A stretch of DNA of 64,000 nt from positions 1-64,000 of the forward strand of contig NZ_JACJQO010000016.1 of NCBI RefSeq assembly GCF_014696715.1. Direction: 5' to 3'. This stretch comes from Pseudanabaena sp. FACHB-2040 (GTDB taxonomy: Bacteria > Cyanobacteriota > Cyanobacteriia > Phormidesmidales > Phormidesmidaceae). Each line of letters begins with the position of its first letter. Position 1 is the first letter of the stretch. Under the pieces are notes generated by a model. It saw only the letters and a list, made by a program, of their open reading frames with translations, did no database searches and was not told the DNA's origin. Positions 24,020-32,760 of this stretch are shown piece by piece. A program made the position numbers and the translations under genes.

Positions 24020-26140
24020 TTAGACCTCAGCCGCTATCTCCTCAGGGGTCGGCGTCACGTTTTGAGCCGTATTTACCAAAGTGAGCAGAGGGCCAGTCTG
24101 CTCCTGACCGCTGACTGCCAGATCGCTGTGGCAGAGATAGACTCGCTCCGTCACTCGCCCCAGCAGATCGCGCAAAATGCGCTCTAGCCGCTCGCCATGC
24201 CAGCGCTCTATATCGATAGAAGTCCAGGGACGCCCAGACCAACTGCTGAGAAATAGGGGGAAGCCAAACAGCTCGTCGGTGCCGGTAAGCCAGCGAGGCG
24301 AACCCGCATCAAGCCAGAAGTGCCAGCGGTGGCAGAGGCGCTGTAGCCGGTATTGGAAGACTGTAGAGATAGTGACGCCCTGCCGATCAGGATCAAAGGG
24401 TTTGACCGGAAAGGGATTGGCAGCGACAGTGCCTTGGTGCAGGAGTTGAATGAAACGGCTGATAGCGCTGGGCAAATCGAGCTGGGGCTGGCCCGAGGCG
24501 CGCTGCACCCGCTGCAAACGGTCTTCGACTTCCCAGTAGTGCTGGGCCGTTTCCATAAATTCTCGCAGAGCGGCGAGCTGATCGTAGGGCAGATTGCTGC
24601 CGCCGCCGAGAAACTGCTGGATGGCTCGATCTAGCAGCCCCACGACGCCAGGAATGAGCCGCTGCTGGCGCTGCTCTTGCTGGCGGGTGATCCACTGCAG
24701 CAGGGTTTCGTAGGCGCTGGTGGCGCGGTGCCCTAGCCGATCCCAGCGGGGAAATCGCTCAACCGGGAGGAGTTCGGGGTTTTCGACGTCGGGCCGGTAG
24801 CAGTGGTCGGCAATCAGTTCGGCCCGCACGGGGTCAATCTGCACCCGGTCATACCAGGGCAACTCTTCGGGGGGCTGGGGATTTTGGCTGAGCACCACCA
24901 GCATTTCTGCGATCGCATCTCTATCCACCAGTCGGCCCAATCCCGGATACACCAGCGTTAGCAGCGTCAGCAGCGCCCGGATCAAAGGAGAGCTAATCAG
25001 GGGCCGCTGGTCGTTCAAAGACTCAACCGGAATGCCTCGGGTAGTCAGAATTTCGGCTAGGGTGTAACGTGCGATCGCATCCAAACCCGGTGCAATAATC
25101 GCCACCTCAGCAGGCTTGACCTGCCCCTGCTCAATCGCCTCCGCCACCCGTTCTGCCGTCAGCCGCAGAATTTCGCCTCGCGAGGTCGCCTGCAGCGCCT
25201 GTATCTCCTCCGGCACCTCAGGAACCGCCAGCGGATCTTGCACACTTGTCAGAATTGAGTCGGCCCAAGTATAAGCCAGAGAATCCGGCGCAGGTAGGGC
25301 CTGAGTCACGAGTTCACAGCGGTCCTGCAGCGCCCGCAGCGCGTCGGGATCGGCCCCTACACCCAGGCGCACTCTGCCGTAGTCATTCCAGGTAAAGGCG
25401 CAGGGTCGATCTTGGTCTAAAAACAGTTCAAACCACAGCCGAGAAACACCGGGGTATTCATCGACATCGTCTCCCAGCAGGGCGCAATAGCGCTGCAGCA
25501 GCTTTTCCTGATACAGCGGGTGAGGCAGCAAATGCCGCCAATACAGCTCAGTCATGATGCCGTAGGTGACCACCCCTCGCGTCAGGCACCAGTCCCGCCA
25601 GTCTAGAATGGCCTGCCCGATGGCTTCCCACACCTCCACCGGGGCAAAACCGGGGGGAATGCCCTGCTTCAGCAGCGCCAGCAAGTCCTCAGCCGGAATG
25701 CCGTCGGAGGCGGCCAGCTGCAAAAAGTCTAAAGATCGCCGCACAGTCTGAGCGGGCTGCCAGCCCTGTACTTGAAGAACGCCCTCTGCCAGCTGAGGCT
25801 GCCACAGGCGAGCGGCCAGTTCCTGCTCGTTTTCAGGCCGCAGCTTTAGCGGAAACTGGGCACTTAGCCCTAGGCTTTGCACCAGCAAAGGCCAAAACAG
25901 GGTAATCTCATCCTGCACAAATCCGGCTGGGGTGGTCGTCACCACCGGATGGCGGGCCTGGGTAACAGTGGCAATGCGCTCAGCTAAACGGATGCGGTTG
26001 TCGCCGTTGGCTGCAAAAACCAGCAGAGAAGCCCCTTGGCCAAGGGCATCGGCCTGAGGGGCAGCGAAAGAATCAAGCTGGTCGATGAGCCAGGCTGTTT
26101 TGCCACTGCGGGTCTGTCCGGTGAGCCAGAGGGCAGTCAT
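24020..26140 (-). CDS. AddB/UvrD-like helicase-type protein (cyanobacterial recombinase family)
   Basis: 706 residues. M-T-A-L-W-L-T-G-Q-T-R-S-G-K-T at the N-terminus is a Walker A loop. The later parts (A-E-V-A-I-I-A-P-G-L, then I-P-V-E-S-L-N, P-L-I-S-S-P-L-I-R-A-L-L-T-L-L, and G-V-T-I-S-T-V-F-Q-Y-R) follow the layout of AddB/RexB-like helicase folds, where the second half is often inactive as a motor. A role in double-strand break processing is likely by analogy but unproven. No AddA-like gene is adjacent. The family call is moderate; the ATP-binding loop is clear. Confidence 0.65.
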   Translation of the reverse strand: MTALWLTGQTRSGKTAWLIDQLDSFAAPQADALGQGASLLVFAANGDNRIRLAERIATVTQARHPVVTTTPAGFVQDEITLFWPLLVQSLGLSAQFPLKLRPENEQELAARLWQPQLAEGVLQVQGWQPAQTVRRSLDFLQLAASDGIPAEDLLALLKQGIPPGFAPVEVWEAIGQAILDWRDWCLTRGVVTYGIMTELYWRHLLPHPLYQEKLLQRYCALLGDDVDEYPGVSRLWFELFLDQDRPCAFTWNDYGRVRLGVGADPDALRALQDRCELVTQALPAPDSLAYTWADSILTSVQDPLAVPEVPEEIQALQATSRGEILRLTAERVAEAIEQGQVKPAEVAIIAPGLDAIARYTLAEILTTRGIPVESLNDQRPLISSPLIRALLTLLTLVYPGLGRLVDRDAIAEMLVVLSQNPQPPEELPWYDRVQIDPVRAELIADHCYRPDVENPELLPVERFPRWDRLGHRATSAYETLLQWITRQQEQRQQRLIPGVVGLLDRAIQQFLGGGSNLPYDQLAALREFMETAQHYWEVEDRLQRVQRASGQPQLDLPSAISRFIQLLHQGTVAANPFPVKPFDPDRQGVTISTVFQYRLQRLCHRWHFWLDAGSPRWLTGTDELFGFPLFLSSWSGRPWTSIDIERWHGERLERILRDLLGRVTERVYLCHSDLAVSGQEQTGPLLTLVNTAQNVTPTPEEIAAEV

Positions 26141-26194
26141 GGGGAAGTCTCAGGAAAGTCTCAAGGGGATTTGAGTAAAAAGCACAGGTTGAAA

Positions 26195-26228
26195 GCAGAA
26201 AGAGCGCAACTACCGCTGCGCTCTCTGC
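26195..26228 (-). terminator. Hairpin downstream of psb34
   Basis: AGAGCGCA (26201-26208) pairs exactly with TGCGCTCT (26217-26224), with extra GCAG/CTGC pairs outside. It lies 40 bases beyond the psb34 stop. The A-rich sequence to its left (T-rich on the transcript) is about ten bases away, so it may be a weak terminator for psb34. Confidence 0.5.
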
Positions 26229-26266
26229 CCAAAAGCCGGATTTTATCTGAAGATCGAAAGGTTGAT

Positions 26267-26437
26267 TTAGGAAACGGCGAAAGCCACAGCCATTAGACCA
26301 CCGACCAACACGAGCGCAGTTACGCCCAAAATCATGTAGTTGCGCTTTTGAGTTTCCGAAGGCGGTGCAGCCTCGTACATCTTGGGTTCAACCGCGAAGT
26401 TGTTAAGGCGTCCGCCCTCTTCAGTGGTATAAGGCAT
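26267..26437 (-). CDS. psb34: Photosystem II assembly protein Psb34
   Basis: 56 residues, one transmembrane helix near the C-terminus (Y-M-I-L-G-V-T-A-L-V-L-V-G-G-L-M-A). The N-terminal part T-T-E-E-G-G-R-L-N-N-F-A-V-E-P-K-M-Y is the signature of Psb34 (Ssl1498 type), a Hlip-like small protein that binds CP47 during late photosystem II assembly in the thylakoid membrane. ATG 26437 is preceded by AAGGAG at a proper distance. It is too short for many gene callers. Confidence 0.92.
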   Translation of the reverse strand: MPYTTEEGGRLNNFAVEPKMYEAAPPSETQKRNYMILGVTALVLVGGLMAVAFAVS

Positions 26438-26576
26438 AGCTCTCGCTCCTTATAATGTCAATTGGTTTAGATTAGCAAAGATTTGTAGCAGACCTCAAAG
26501 CCCCATAAATAACCTTTAGATTTGGTTCACCTTTGAGGATCGCCCAAATAGCGCCTGTCTAAGCCAGCAGGCCGAG

Positions 26577-26603
26577 TACTGAGGCAGAAAAACAGCCTCA
26601 GTA
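26577..26603. other. Inverted repeat after the glutathione peroxidase gene
   Basis: TACTGAGGC and GCCTCAGTA are perfect nine-base arms around a nine-base A-rich loop. It is 13 bases past the stop of the gene at 26616-27101. No T tract follows on the transcript, so a termination role is uncertain. Confidence 0.5.
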
Positions 26604-26615
26604 AAACCTAAAAAA

Positions 26616-27101
26616 TCAGCCTTTTAGCGCAGCTTCAATCGCGTTGACCAGTTCAGGGCTATCGGGGGAAACCGCACTTTTAAAGCGGGCGATGGCATTG
26701 CCGGAGCGATCAATCAAAAATTTCTCAAAGTTCCAGGCCACCTCACCTTGGGGATCAACGCCCTGGGTCAGTCTGGCGTAGAGAGGGTGCTGCTCTGGCC
26801 CTTTGGCGTGCACTTTGTCCAGCAGATCAAAGGTGACCCCATAGTTGGTCGAGCAAAATTCTTCGATTTTTTCCAGGTTGTCGGGTTCTTGCGCCCCGAA
26901 ATCGTTGCAGGGAAAGGCCAAAATTCGCAGTCCGGCATCGCGGTACTTCTCGTTTAGAGCCTCTAGCCCCTTGTACTGAGGGGTATAGCCACAGTAAGAA
27001 GCCACGTTTACAATCAGCAGAACGTTGCCCAGATAGTCTTTCAGAGGCTTTTCTTCGCCCCAAGCGGTCGTGACAGCAATGTCAACAACAGAGGTGGTCA
27101 T
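26616..27101 (-). CDS. Glutathione peroxidase family protein
   Basis: 161 residues. N-V-A-S-Y-C37-G-Y-T-P-Q-Y holds the peroxidatic Cys (a Cys, not selenocysteine, form). Gln71 in F-G-A-Q-E-P and the Trp in V-A-W-N-F-E-K-F complete the site. C65 (F-P-C-N-D-F) and another Cys in E-E-F-C-S-T could be the resolving Cys, so it may use thioredoxin, as many non-seleno homologues do. It detoxifies peroxides in the cytoplasm. Length is normal and there is no signal peptide. Confidence 0.95.
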   Translation of the reverse strand: MTTSVVDIAVTTAWGEEKPLKDYLGNVLLIVNVASYCGYTPQYKGLEALNEKYRDAGLRILAFPCNDFGAQEPDNLEKIEEFCSTNYGVTFDLLDKVHAKGPEQHPLYARLTQGVDPQGEVAWNFEKFLIDRSGNAIARFKSAVSPDSPELVNAIEAALKG

Positions 27102-27189
27102 AAAATTTCTTACCTATTCAACAGCAAGCTTTGGGCCAGGAATGCGATGACCCAACAGGGCCAGTCTTTGACTATCGCACCTTAAAGAA

Positions 27190-27978
27190 TTATCGGGTAA
27201 CAGGGGCCGGGCGAGATGTCAGCGGCAATTCAGTGCGGCTCCCTACCAGCAGCTGTAAAACCTGGGTCTTAAGACCCCGCTGGTCTAGCTCTGCCTGCAT
27301 TGCGGTGGCGCTGCCAATGACTTTCAGCAAAGACAGCAGCAGGCCCTGATACTGCACCTCCCCCGCATCGGCAGTCGGCAAAATAATCTGTGGCTGTAGC
27401 CACTCTGCCAGATCCAGCGCCGATTTTTGGCCGCGAATCACCGGCCCAATCAGCGGCAGAGCTAGGTCCAACACAGGCGTAATCACCACGTCTACGGGGG
27501 CTTCTGCCTGCAGAGCGGGCTGGTTGTAGCCGTGGGGTTCGTAGAAAAGGGAATGGCCGGAGATGCGATCGCGCAGCACATAGCCATTTTCCAGCACCGT
27601 TGGCCCCATCGGAGAGCCAGGAACTGCTTTGATCTCCACCAAATCTTTCAGAACAAAAGTTTCCCCAGGGGCTAGCGCTGTGACCTCGGTGTAGCCCAGC
27701 GCCCGAGCAACCTTGGCCGCACTGGCTGAGCCCACGACAGGAATGGACTTGTCTAGACTCTTTAGTGTTGGCGGATGAGCATGATCCTCTAGTCCCTGGC
27801 TGAGCAAAATCAGATCAACCGGGCCGATGTCAGGCAAGGGGCGTGGCCGCTCGCCCTTAAACAGCCATTCCTGATTGCCAAAAACCAAGGGGCCAACCAG
27901 CCACGGATCAACTAGCAAACGCTGTCCTGCCATCTCCAGCAGCCAGGAATTGGTATCTAACCAGGTCGCAAACATCAT
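27190..27978 (-). CDS. MBL-fold metallo-hydrolase, variant metal motif
   Basis: 262 residues. L-L-V-D-P-W-L-V-G-P-L near the N-terminus and L-I-L-L-S-Q-G-L-E-D-H-A-H-P-P-T are the second strand and metal loop of the metallo-beta-lactamase fold. The canonical H-x-H-x-D-H is changed: the first His is Gln, while D-H-A-H remains. Later metal residues are less clear (Y-E-P-H-G-Y). It may bind one metal or use another chemistry; the substrate is unknown. Two adjacent ATG codons (27978, 27975) could start it. Confidence 0.75.
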   Translation of the reverse strand: MMFATWLDTNSWLLEMAGQRLLVDPWLVGPLVFGNQEWLFKGERPRPLPDIGPVDLILLSQGLEDHAHPPTLKSLDKSIPVVGSASAAKVARALGYTEVTALAPGETFVLKDLVEIKAVPGSPMGPTVLENGYVLRDRISGHSLFYEPHGYNQPALQAEAPVDVVITPVLDLALPLIGPVIRGQKSALDLAEWLQPQIILPTADAGEVQYQGLLLSLLKVIGSATAMQAELDQRGLKTQVLQLLVGSRTELPLTSRPAPVTR

Positions 27979-28174
27979 TTGCCCATGCCTCAGTGGTGAT
28001 TGACTAAAGGGACTGGCTAAGGGGAGTGACTAACCAGGTGTGTTTCCCCATTGTAGTTTTTGATGTAGATCTATTAAGCGCTGCTTCGGGCTTTGTCAAA
28101 GTCGACGACCTCTAGAAAAACGGGCGATTTTCCTCGATCAAACGAGGCCCAAAACTGCAGTAATTTTTACAAAA

Positions 28175-28203
28175 TTGCCTATATTCCGTGATCCCCGTAT
28201 AAT
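28175..28203 (+). promoter_or_regulatory. Sigma-70 type promoter of the M23 peptidase gene
   Basis: TTGCCT (28175-28180) and TATAAT (28198-28203) with a 17-base spacer. The -10 box is perfect. Transcription would start near 28210, about 40 bases before the ATG at 28252. A small CTTGAGGC/GCCTTAAG hairpin lies at the expected 5' end. Confidence 0.75.
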
Positions 28204-28251
28204 TCTTGAGGCCTAAAGCCTTAAGAGAACATAGAGCTACTTTGCGGTTGA

Positions 28252-29235
28252 ATGACAATTCTCTCTCTGCTGACTCGCCTTCCCAAAAGTTACACGGTGC
28301 TGATTGCAGGCACGGGCAAAGCCCCGATCACCCTGGCTATCAAACCCGTTCCCGTGCTCGCTGCAGCCCTGATTGTGGCCGGCATTCCTGCTGGCGTGAT
28401 TAGCTATCTGACCCACCACAGCACTCGCCTGGCTCAGGAAAATCAGGAATTGACCGACACTGCTAACGCCGTGCTAACTGAGCTCAATACCCTCGACAGC
28501 GAGATTGAAACCCTCAAGGAAAGGGCCGGGCTCTCCGAAACCGAGTCAAGAAACGAGTCGAGCAGGCCCAGATCAGAAGTGAGGGAAGACCCCCAAGATC
28601 GCATCCGTCGCACCAACCTAGATGGCGTAGTCGAGCAAGAACCAGAACTCGACGAAATCAGCACTCCCAACGCATCACGGGGGGGACCGGCGCTGCCCGC
28701 CAAAGCGGCTTCTCTCTTCGGAGTCGCCCAGCAAAAAATGCCCACTCTGGCCCTGACCCTAGAAGCTGATATCAAGCCTGCCCTAGAAGAAACTTTGGCT
28801 AAGGAAGCTGACCGGGAGGCGGCTTTTCCCAGTGGTTGGCCCCTCCAAGGCAAAGCTGAGATAACTTCGGAATTTGGTCTGCGCCGCAACCCCTTTGGCG
28901 GTAGCCGCTATGAAGTGCATCAAGGGCTTGACTTTAGAGGGCCAATTGGCAGACCGATCTATGCCACTGCTGAGGGGCGAGTCAGCGTAGCGAGTGCAGG
29001 CAACGGCTACGGCAAGCACATCGTGATTGACCACGACTACGGCTATGAAACGATCTATGCCCACCTGTCAGACTTTAATGTGGAAGCTGGAGACAAGGTC
29101 AGACGAGGTGACCTGATTGGCTTTCTGGGCAACACAGGTCGTTCCTCAGGCCCCCATTTGCACTACGGCGTTTATCACAACGGTCAGCCAGTCAACCCTC
29201 GCTATTACTTGAAGATTGAGGATTCGCAGTTGTAG
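28252..29235 (+). CDS. M23 family metallopeptidase (LytM type)
   Basis: 327 residues. One transmembrane or signal segment at about 28-50 is followed by a coiled region (E-N-Q-E-L-T-D-T, then [11 protein letters not shown]), and the C-terminal third is a LytM domain. H-Q-G-L-D-F and H-L-H-Y-G-V supply the zinc-binding His and Asp of M23 endopeptidases, with Y-A-H-L-S before them. Such enzymes cut peptidoglycan cross-bridges or activate amidases during division and growth, outside the plasma membrane. A strong promoter precedes it. It is followed closely by aroC on the same strand. Confidence 0.92.
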   Translation: MTILSLLTRLPKSYTVLIAGTGKAPITLAIKPVPVLAAALIVAGIPAGVISYLTHHSTRLAQENQELTDTANAVLTELNTLDSEIETLKERAGLSETESRNESSRPRSEVREDPQDRIRRTNLDGVVEQEPELDEISTPNASRGGPALPAKAASLFGVAQQKMPTLALTLEADIKPALEETLAKEADREAAFPSGWPLQGKAEITSEFGLRRNPFGGSRYEVHQGLDFRGPIGRPIYATAEGRVSVASAGNGYGKHIVIDHDYGYETIYAHLSDFNVEAGDKVRRGDLIGFLGNTGRSSGPHLHYGVYHNGQPVNPRYYLKIEDSQL

Positions 29236-29267
29236 GATCGAAAGATTACACTGTAGCGATCCGCATC

Positions 29268-30356
29268 ATGGGAAACTCCTTTGGCCATCTGTTCCGCATC
29301 ACTACCTTTGGTGAGTCCCACGGGGGCGGGGTAGGGGTCGTCATTGATGGCTGCCCTCCCCAGGTAGAAATCTCGGTTGAGGAGATTCAGGCCGAGCTAG
29401 ATCGCCGTCGCCCAGGCCAAAGCAAGATCACAACTCCGCGCAAAGAGTCAGACCGCTGCGAAATTCTCTCGGGCGTTTTTGAGGGTAAGACGCTGGGTAC
29501 GCCCATCTCAATCTTGGTGCGTAATCAAGACACTCGGCCCCAGGACTACAGTGAGATGGCCACCACCTACCGCCCATCTCATGCTGATGCCACCTATGAC
29601 GCTAAGTACGGCATTCGCAACTACCAAGGCGGCGGGCGATCTTCAGCGCGGGAAACGATTGGTCGGGTGGCGGCAGGTGCGATCGCAAAAAAAATTCTCC
29701 ATCAGTACTCTGGCTTAGAAATCATCGGCTACGTCAAGCGCATTCAAGATCTCGAAGGCACTGTTGACCCCGAAACCGTCACCCTAGCCCAAGTCGAAAG
29801 CAACATCGTGCGCTGCCCCGATGCCGAAGCCGCCGAGCGCATGATCGACCGCATTGAGCAAATCCGCGACCAAGGCGACTCCATTGGCGGCGTGGTCGAA
29901 TGCGTTGCTCGCAACGTTCCCCGAGGGCTGGGCGATCCGGTCTTTGACAAGCTAGAGGCCGACCTGGCCAAGGGCATGATGTCGCTACCGGCCAGCAAAG
30001 GCTTTGAGCTGGGCTCCGGCTTTGCCGGGACTTTGCTCTCTGGCAGTGAGCACAACGACGAGTTTTACACCGACGCAGCAGGCCAGGTTCGAACCCGCAC
30101 CAACCGCTCTGGCGGCACCCAGGGCGGCATCTCCAACGGTGAGAACATCATCATTCGCGTGGCCTTTAAACCCACAGCCACCATTCGCAAAGCTCAAAAC
30201 ACCGTGACCAACACAGGGGAAGAAACCGTGTTGTCGGCCAAGGGCCGCCACGATCCCTGTGTGCTGCCTCGGGCGGTGCCGATGGTAGAGGCAATGGTAG
30301 CGCTCGTGCTGTGCGATCACCTGCTGCGGCACCACGGTCAGTGTGAGCTGCTTTAA
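29268..30356 (+). CDS. aroC: Chorismate synthase
   Basis: 362 residues. Forms chorismate from EPSP with reduced FMN in the shikimate pathway. Clear family motifs are G-E-S-H-G at the start, then [21 protein letters not shown] near residue 122, and the C-terminal R-H-D-P-C-V. Length is standard for the bacterial enzyme. It starts 32 bases after the M23 gene. Confidence 0.97.
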   Translation: MGNSFGHLFRITTFGESHGGGVGVVIDGCPPQVEISVEEIQAELDRRRPGQSKITTPRKESDRCEILSGVFEGKTLGTPISILVRNQDTRPQDYSEMATTYRPSHADATYDAKYGIRNYQGGGRSSARETIGRVAAGAIAKKILHQYSGLEIIGYVKRIQDLEGTVDPETVTLAQVESNIVRCPDAEAAERMIDRIEQIRDQGDSIGGVVECVARNVPRGLGDPVFDKLEADLAKGMMSLPASKGFELGSGFAGTLLSGSEHNDEFYTDAAGQVRTRTNRSGGTQGGISNGENIIIRVAFKPTATIRKAQNTVTNTGEETVLSAKGRHDPCVLPRAVPMVEAMVALVLCDHLLRHHGQCELL

Positions 30357-30439
30357 AGATTCCTTGGGGCAAAGTTGCGATCGCTCAAAGTCAGCCGCAA
30401 CTGTGAGAGCCTACTGAAAGCCGTCTCGCTCTCTAGCCT

Positions 30440-30787
30440 ATGAAGCTCACCTCCCTCGACACCGTGCCAGAAGAAGCCGTTTCTCACAACCCAGCGATCA
30501 AAAAGCGCGTGATGCTGCGGCTGGGCGACCTGCCCCACTTGACCAACTTCTCCCAGGCCCGCTTTGCGCCCGGTCAGATTGCCAACGGCCACGCCCATAC
30601 CGACATGGCCGAAGTCTTTTTTGTCGAGGCAGGTCAGGGCACCATCACCATTGAGGGCAAAGCCTACCCGCTCACCCCCGGCACCTGCGTGGCCGTCGAA
30701 CCCAACGAAACCCATGAAGTCGTCAATGATGGCGAGGTTGAACTGGTGCTCACCTATTTCGGCCTGCGGGCTCAGGCGGCTCACTGA
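30440..30787 (+). CDS. Small cupin-domain protein
   Basis: 115 residues forming one cupin barrel. H-A-H-T-D-M-A-E-V-F-F-V is motif 1 with two His and a Glu for metal, and N-E-T-H-E-V holds the His of motif 2. It is cytoplasmic. Such small cupins bind metal or sugar; the exact role is unknown. It lies 83 bases after aroC and 58 bases before the next gene on the same strand. Confidence 0.88.
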   Translation: MKLTSLDTVPEEAVSHNPAIKKRVMLRLGDLPHLTNFSQARFAPGQIANGHAHTDMAEVFFVEAGQGTITIEGKAYPLTPGTCVAVEPNETHEVVNDGEVELVLTYFGLRAQAAH

Positions 30788-30845
30788 TATTGCTTTGCTC
30801 ATAGGTTAATCTGACGAAATCCATCACGTTGCCTACAGGATTTCT

Positions 30846-31988
30846 ATGCAGCCCCTGATCTCTACCCTGCCGCTTATGCAGATGGCGTCGGGAGACGAAC
30901 TCTCGCTCCAGCTCTACCGCTTTGTGGGCGAGTCGCCGGGGAAAAAGGTCTATCTGCAGTCCAACCTGCACGGAGCAGAGCTGGCTGGAAATGCGGTCAT
31001 TCACCAATTAATCAACTGGCTAAGCAGCCTAGAGCCAGCCCAACTCCAGGGCGAGATTTGGCTGGTGCCGGTCTGCAATCCGCTAGGGGTCAATACCCGC
31101 AGCCACAGCTTTTCGTCGGGCCGCTACAACCCCTACGATGGGCACGACTGGAACCGCATTTTTTGGGATTACGGATCAGAGGCTGAGGCTGAAGCCGACA
31201 TTGCAGCTTTTGCCCAAAGTCACTTAGAGTCAGACCCGGAGACTATTTTGCAGGCTTATCGGCAGCAGATTTTAGCTGCGTTTCAGGCAAAATCTGCAGA
31301 TCTAGCGGCTCCCCCTAGCGTTCCGGTACACGTTCTCTACAGCACCCGGCTGCAGGCTCTAGCAATTGATGCCGACTACCTAATCGATCTGCACACCTCT
31401 AGCAATCGCGGCTTGACCTACCTGTACTACTTTGCCGAGCGGGCTGCGGCTGCCCGCCTGTTTGGCCTACAGTTTGCGGCCCTGCTCGATGATTACGATG
31501 GCGATGCCTTTGATGAAACCTTTATCAAGCCCTGGCTAGCTCTAGAGAGCGCATTCAAAACCCTAGGTCGTCACCTCCGCTTTGAGATCGAAGCCTACAC
31601 CCTAGAACTGGGTACAAGCATGGACATTAACCCAGTGGCTGTAGAGCGGGGACTGCAGAGCATTCAGCACTACCTGGGCGAGAAAGGGGTGATTACCGGC
31701 GTGCCTCTGTCGCGGGTGGAAACCCGAGAGCTGGTGATGACCCGCACCAGCCAGTTCACAAAGTACTTTGCGCCTGTGGGCGGCTTTTTGCAGTCACGGG
31801 TCGAGCCGGGCACCTGGGTTAGGGCAGGAACTGTGCTCTACTCGCTCTTGTGCTTCAACAAGTCAAGCCAGTTGCCCAGCACCAAACCGATTCGAGCAGA
31901 GCACGCGGGTCTGGTGTATGACGTGTCGATTAACCAGGCATTTAACCAGGGGGAGTATGTACTGGCCGTGCTGCAACCCGATGACTAG
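30846..31988 (+). CDS. AstE/AspA family zinc deacylase-like protein
   Basis: 380 residues. Q-S-N-L-H-G-A-E-L-A-G-N carries the H-x2-E zinc site of succinylglutamate desuccinylase/aspartoacylase enzymes. V-C-N-P-L-G and the R-x-S-H-S-F segment follow, L-I-D-L-H-T-S supplies the third ligand, and E-A-Y-T-L-E-L-G the catalytic Glu. The C-terminal 100 residues (Q-F-T-K-Y-F-A-P-V-G-G-F) are a biotinyl-like barrel usual in this family. The substrate, an N-acyl amino acid or similar, is not known. Confidence 0.88.
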   Translation: MQPLISTLPLMQMASGDELSLQLYRFVGESPGKKVYLQSNLHGAELAGNAVIHQLINWLSSLEPAQLQGEIWLVPVCNPLGVNTRSHSFSSGRYNPYDGHDWNRIFWDYGSEAEAEADIAAFAQSHLESDPETILQAYRQQILAAFQAKSADLAAPPSVPVHVLYSTRLQALAIDADYLIDLHTSSNRGLTYLYYFAERAAAARLFGLQFAALLDDYDGDAFDETFIKPWLALESAFKTLGRHLRFEIEAYTLELGTSMDINPVAVERGLQSIQHYLGEKGVITGVPLSRVETRELVMTRTSQFTKYFAPVGGFLQSRVEPGTWVRAGTVLYSLLCFNKSSQLPSTKPIRAEHAGLVYDVSINQAFNQGEYVLAVLQPDD

Positions 31989-32231
31989 TTCCCCTGCAAG
32001 AATCCTGACAGGTTCAGGTTGCTTAGTGGTTAAAGCAATGCTGGCGCGAAGGGCCCAAACTCGCTTCTTTTAAGAAATTTTAGCGATCCCTGGACCATTG
32101 ATCTTCAGAAAACTTAATTGCCAGCCTCAGCCAGAGAGATGCGTTTCGACTCAGGATGCAATAGCATTAAATTAGAGAAGAAACGGTAGCAAAGGCTACG
32201 GTTTTATCCCCCCACCCAGAGGAGCCGAAGT

Positions 32232-32363
32232 ATGCGACGGGAAGCGTCTAAATCCAACCGGCAGCAAGTTATTGAAGAACTGCGCCATCAGCTAAGGTAT
32301 GCCAGCACCCACGAGCGGGAAGGCATTCGCCGAGAACTGAATTTTTGGCTCAATAACCGTTAA
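32232..32363 (+). CDS. 43-residue basic helical microprotein
   Basis: ATG 32232 is preceded by AGAGGAG at a good distance. The peptide (M-R-R-E-A-S-K-S-N-R-Q-Q-V-I-E-E-L, continuing through R-Y-A-S-T-H-E-R to F-W-L-N-N-R) is strongly charged and likely one or two helices. A clean intrinsic terminator lies 61 bases after the stop, so this is a complete single-gene unit. Function unknown; its short length means gene callers often miss it. Confidence 0.65.
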   Translation: MRREASKSNRQQVIEELRHQLRYASTHEREGIRRELNFWLNNR

Positions 32364-32423
32364 TACTAGGGCTGCTCAACCCTAACTAAAGTTTTAAGGC
32401 TGACTCCATCGAGGGAAAATTCA

Positions 32424-32445
32424 AACCGGCGGTTGCCGGTTTTTT
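32424..32445 (+). terminator. Rho-independent terminator of the microprotein gene
   Basis: AACCGGC (32424-32430) and GCCGGTT (32435-32441) around GGTT, followed by a run of six or seven T. It closes the unit 32232-32363. Confidence 0.92.
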
Positions 32446-32554
32446 ATTGACTGTTCTCTGCTTCTTCACGGTTGCGGGGTATGGTTACTTCAAGGTTGTC
32501 GGGGAGCCCCCCTCTCTCTGATTAACCTACCGCACTGATCCCCCACAGGCGGCA

Positions 32555-32596
32555 TGCCTTGCGTCTTTTCACGAACAATTGCCTTGCGTCTTTTCA
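32555..32596. repeat. 17-bp direct repeat, 25-bp step
   Basis: TGCCTTGCGTCTTTTCA occurs at 32555-32571 and again at 32580-32596 with eight bases between. It lies in the ~310-base gap between the microprotein terminator and the TPR gene at 32761, which otherwise shows no gene. It could be a regulator binding pair or a chance duplication. Confidence 0.75.
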
Positions 32597-32760
32597 TTCC
32601 ACCTAATACCGGTTCTCCCTACTATCACTATCACTGCTACTCTGAGTGCAGCCCCCTGCACCCCCAGTAGAGATAGTCTGTAGCCCGACTATAGGGGATT
32701 GGTATCAGGACAGCGCTTTAGCAGAATTTCTGCTTCTCCAGACACACAAGGAGCCCCCTC

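Noticed and set aside
32015-32070. tRNA-like stretch (GCTTAGTGGTTAAAGC resembles a D arm)
   Set aside because: No T arm with GTTCRANYC, no anticodon stem and no acceptor pairing could be found around it.
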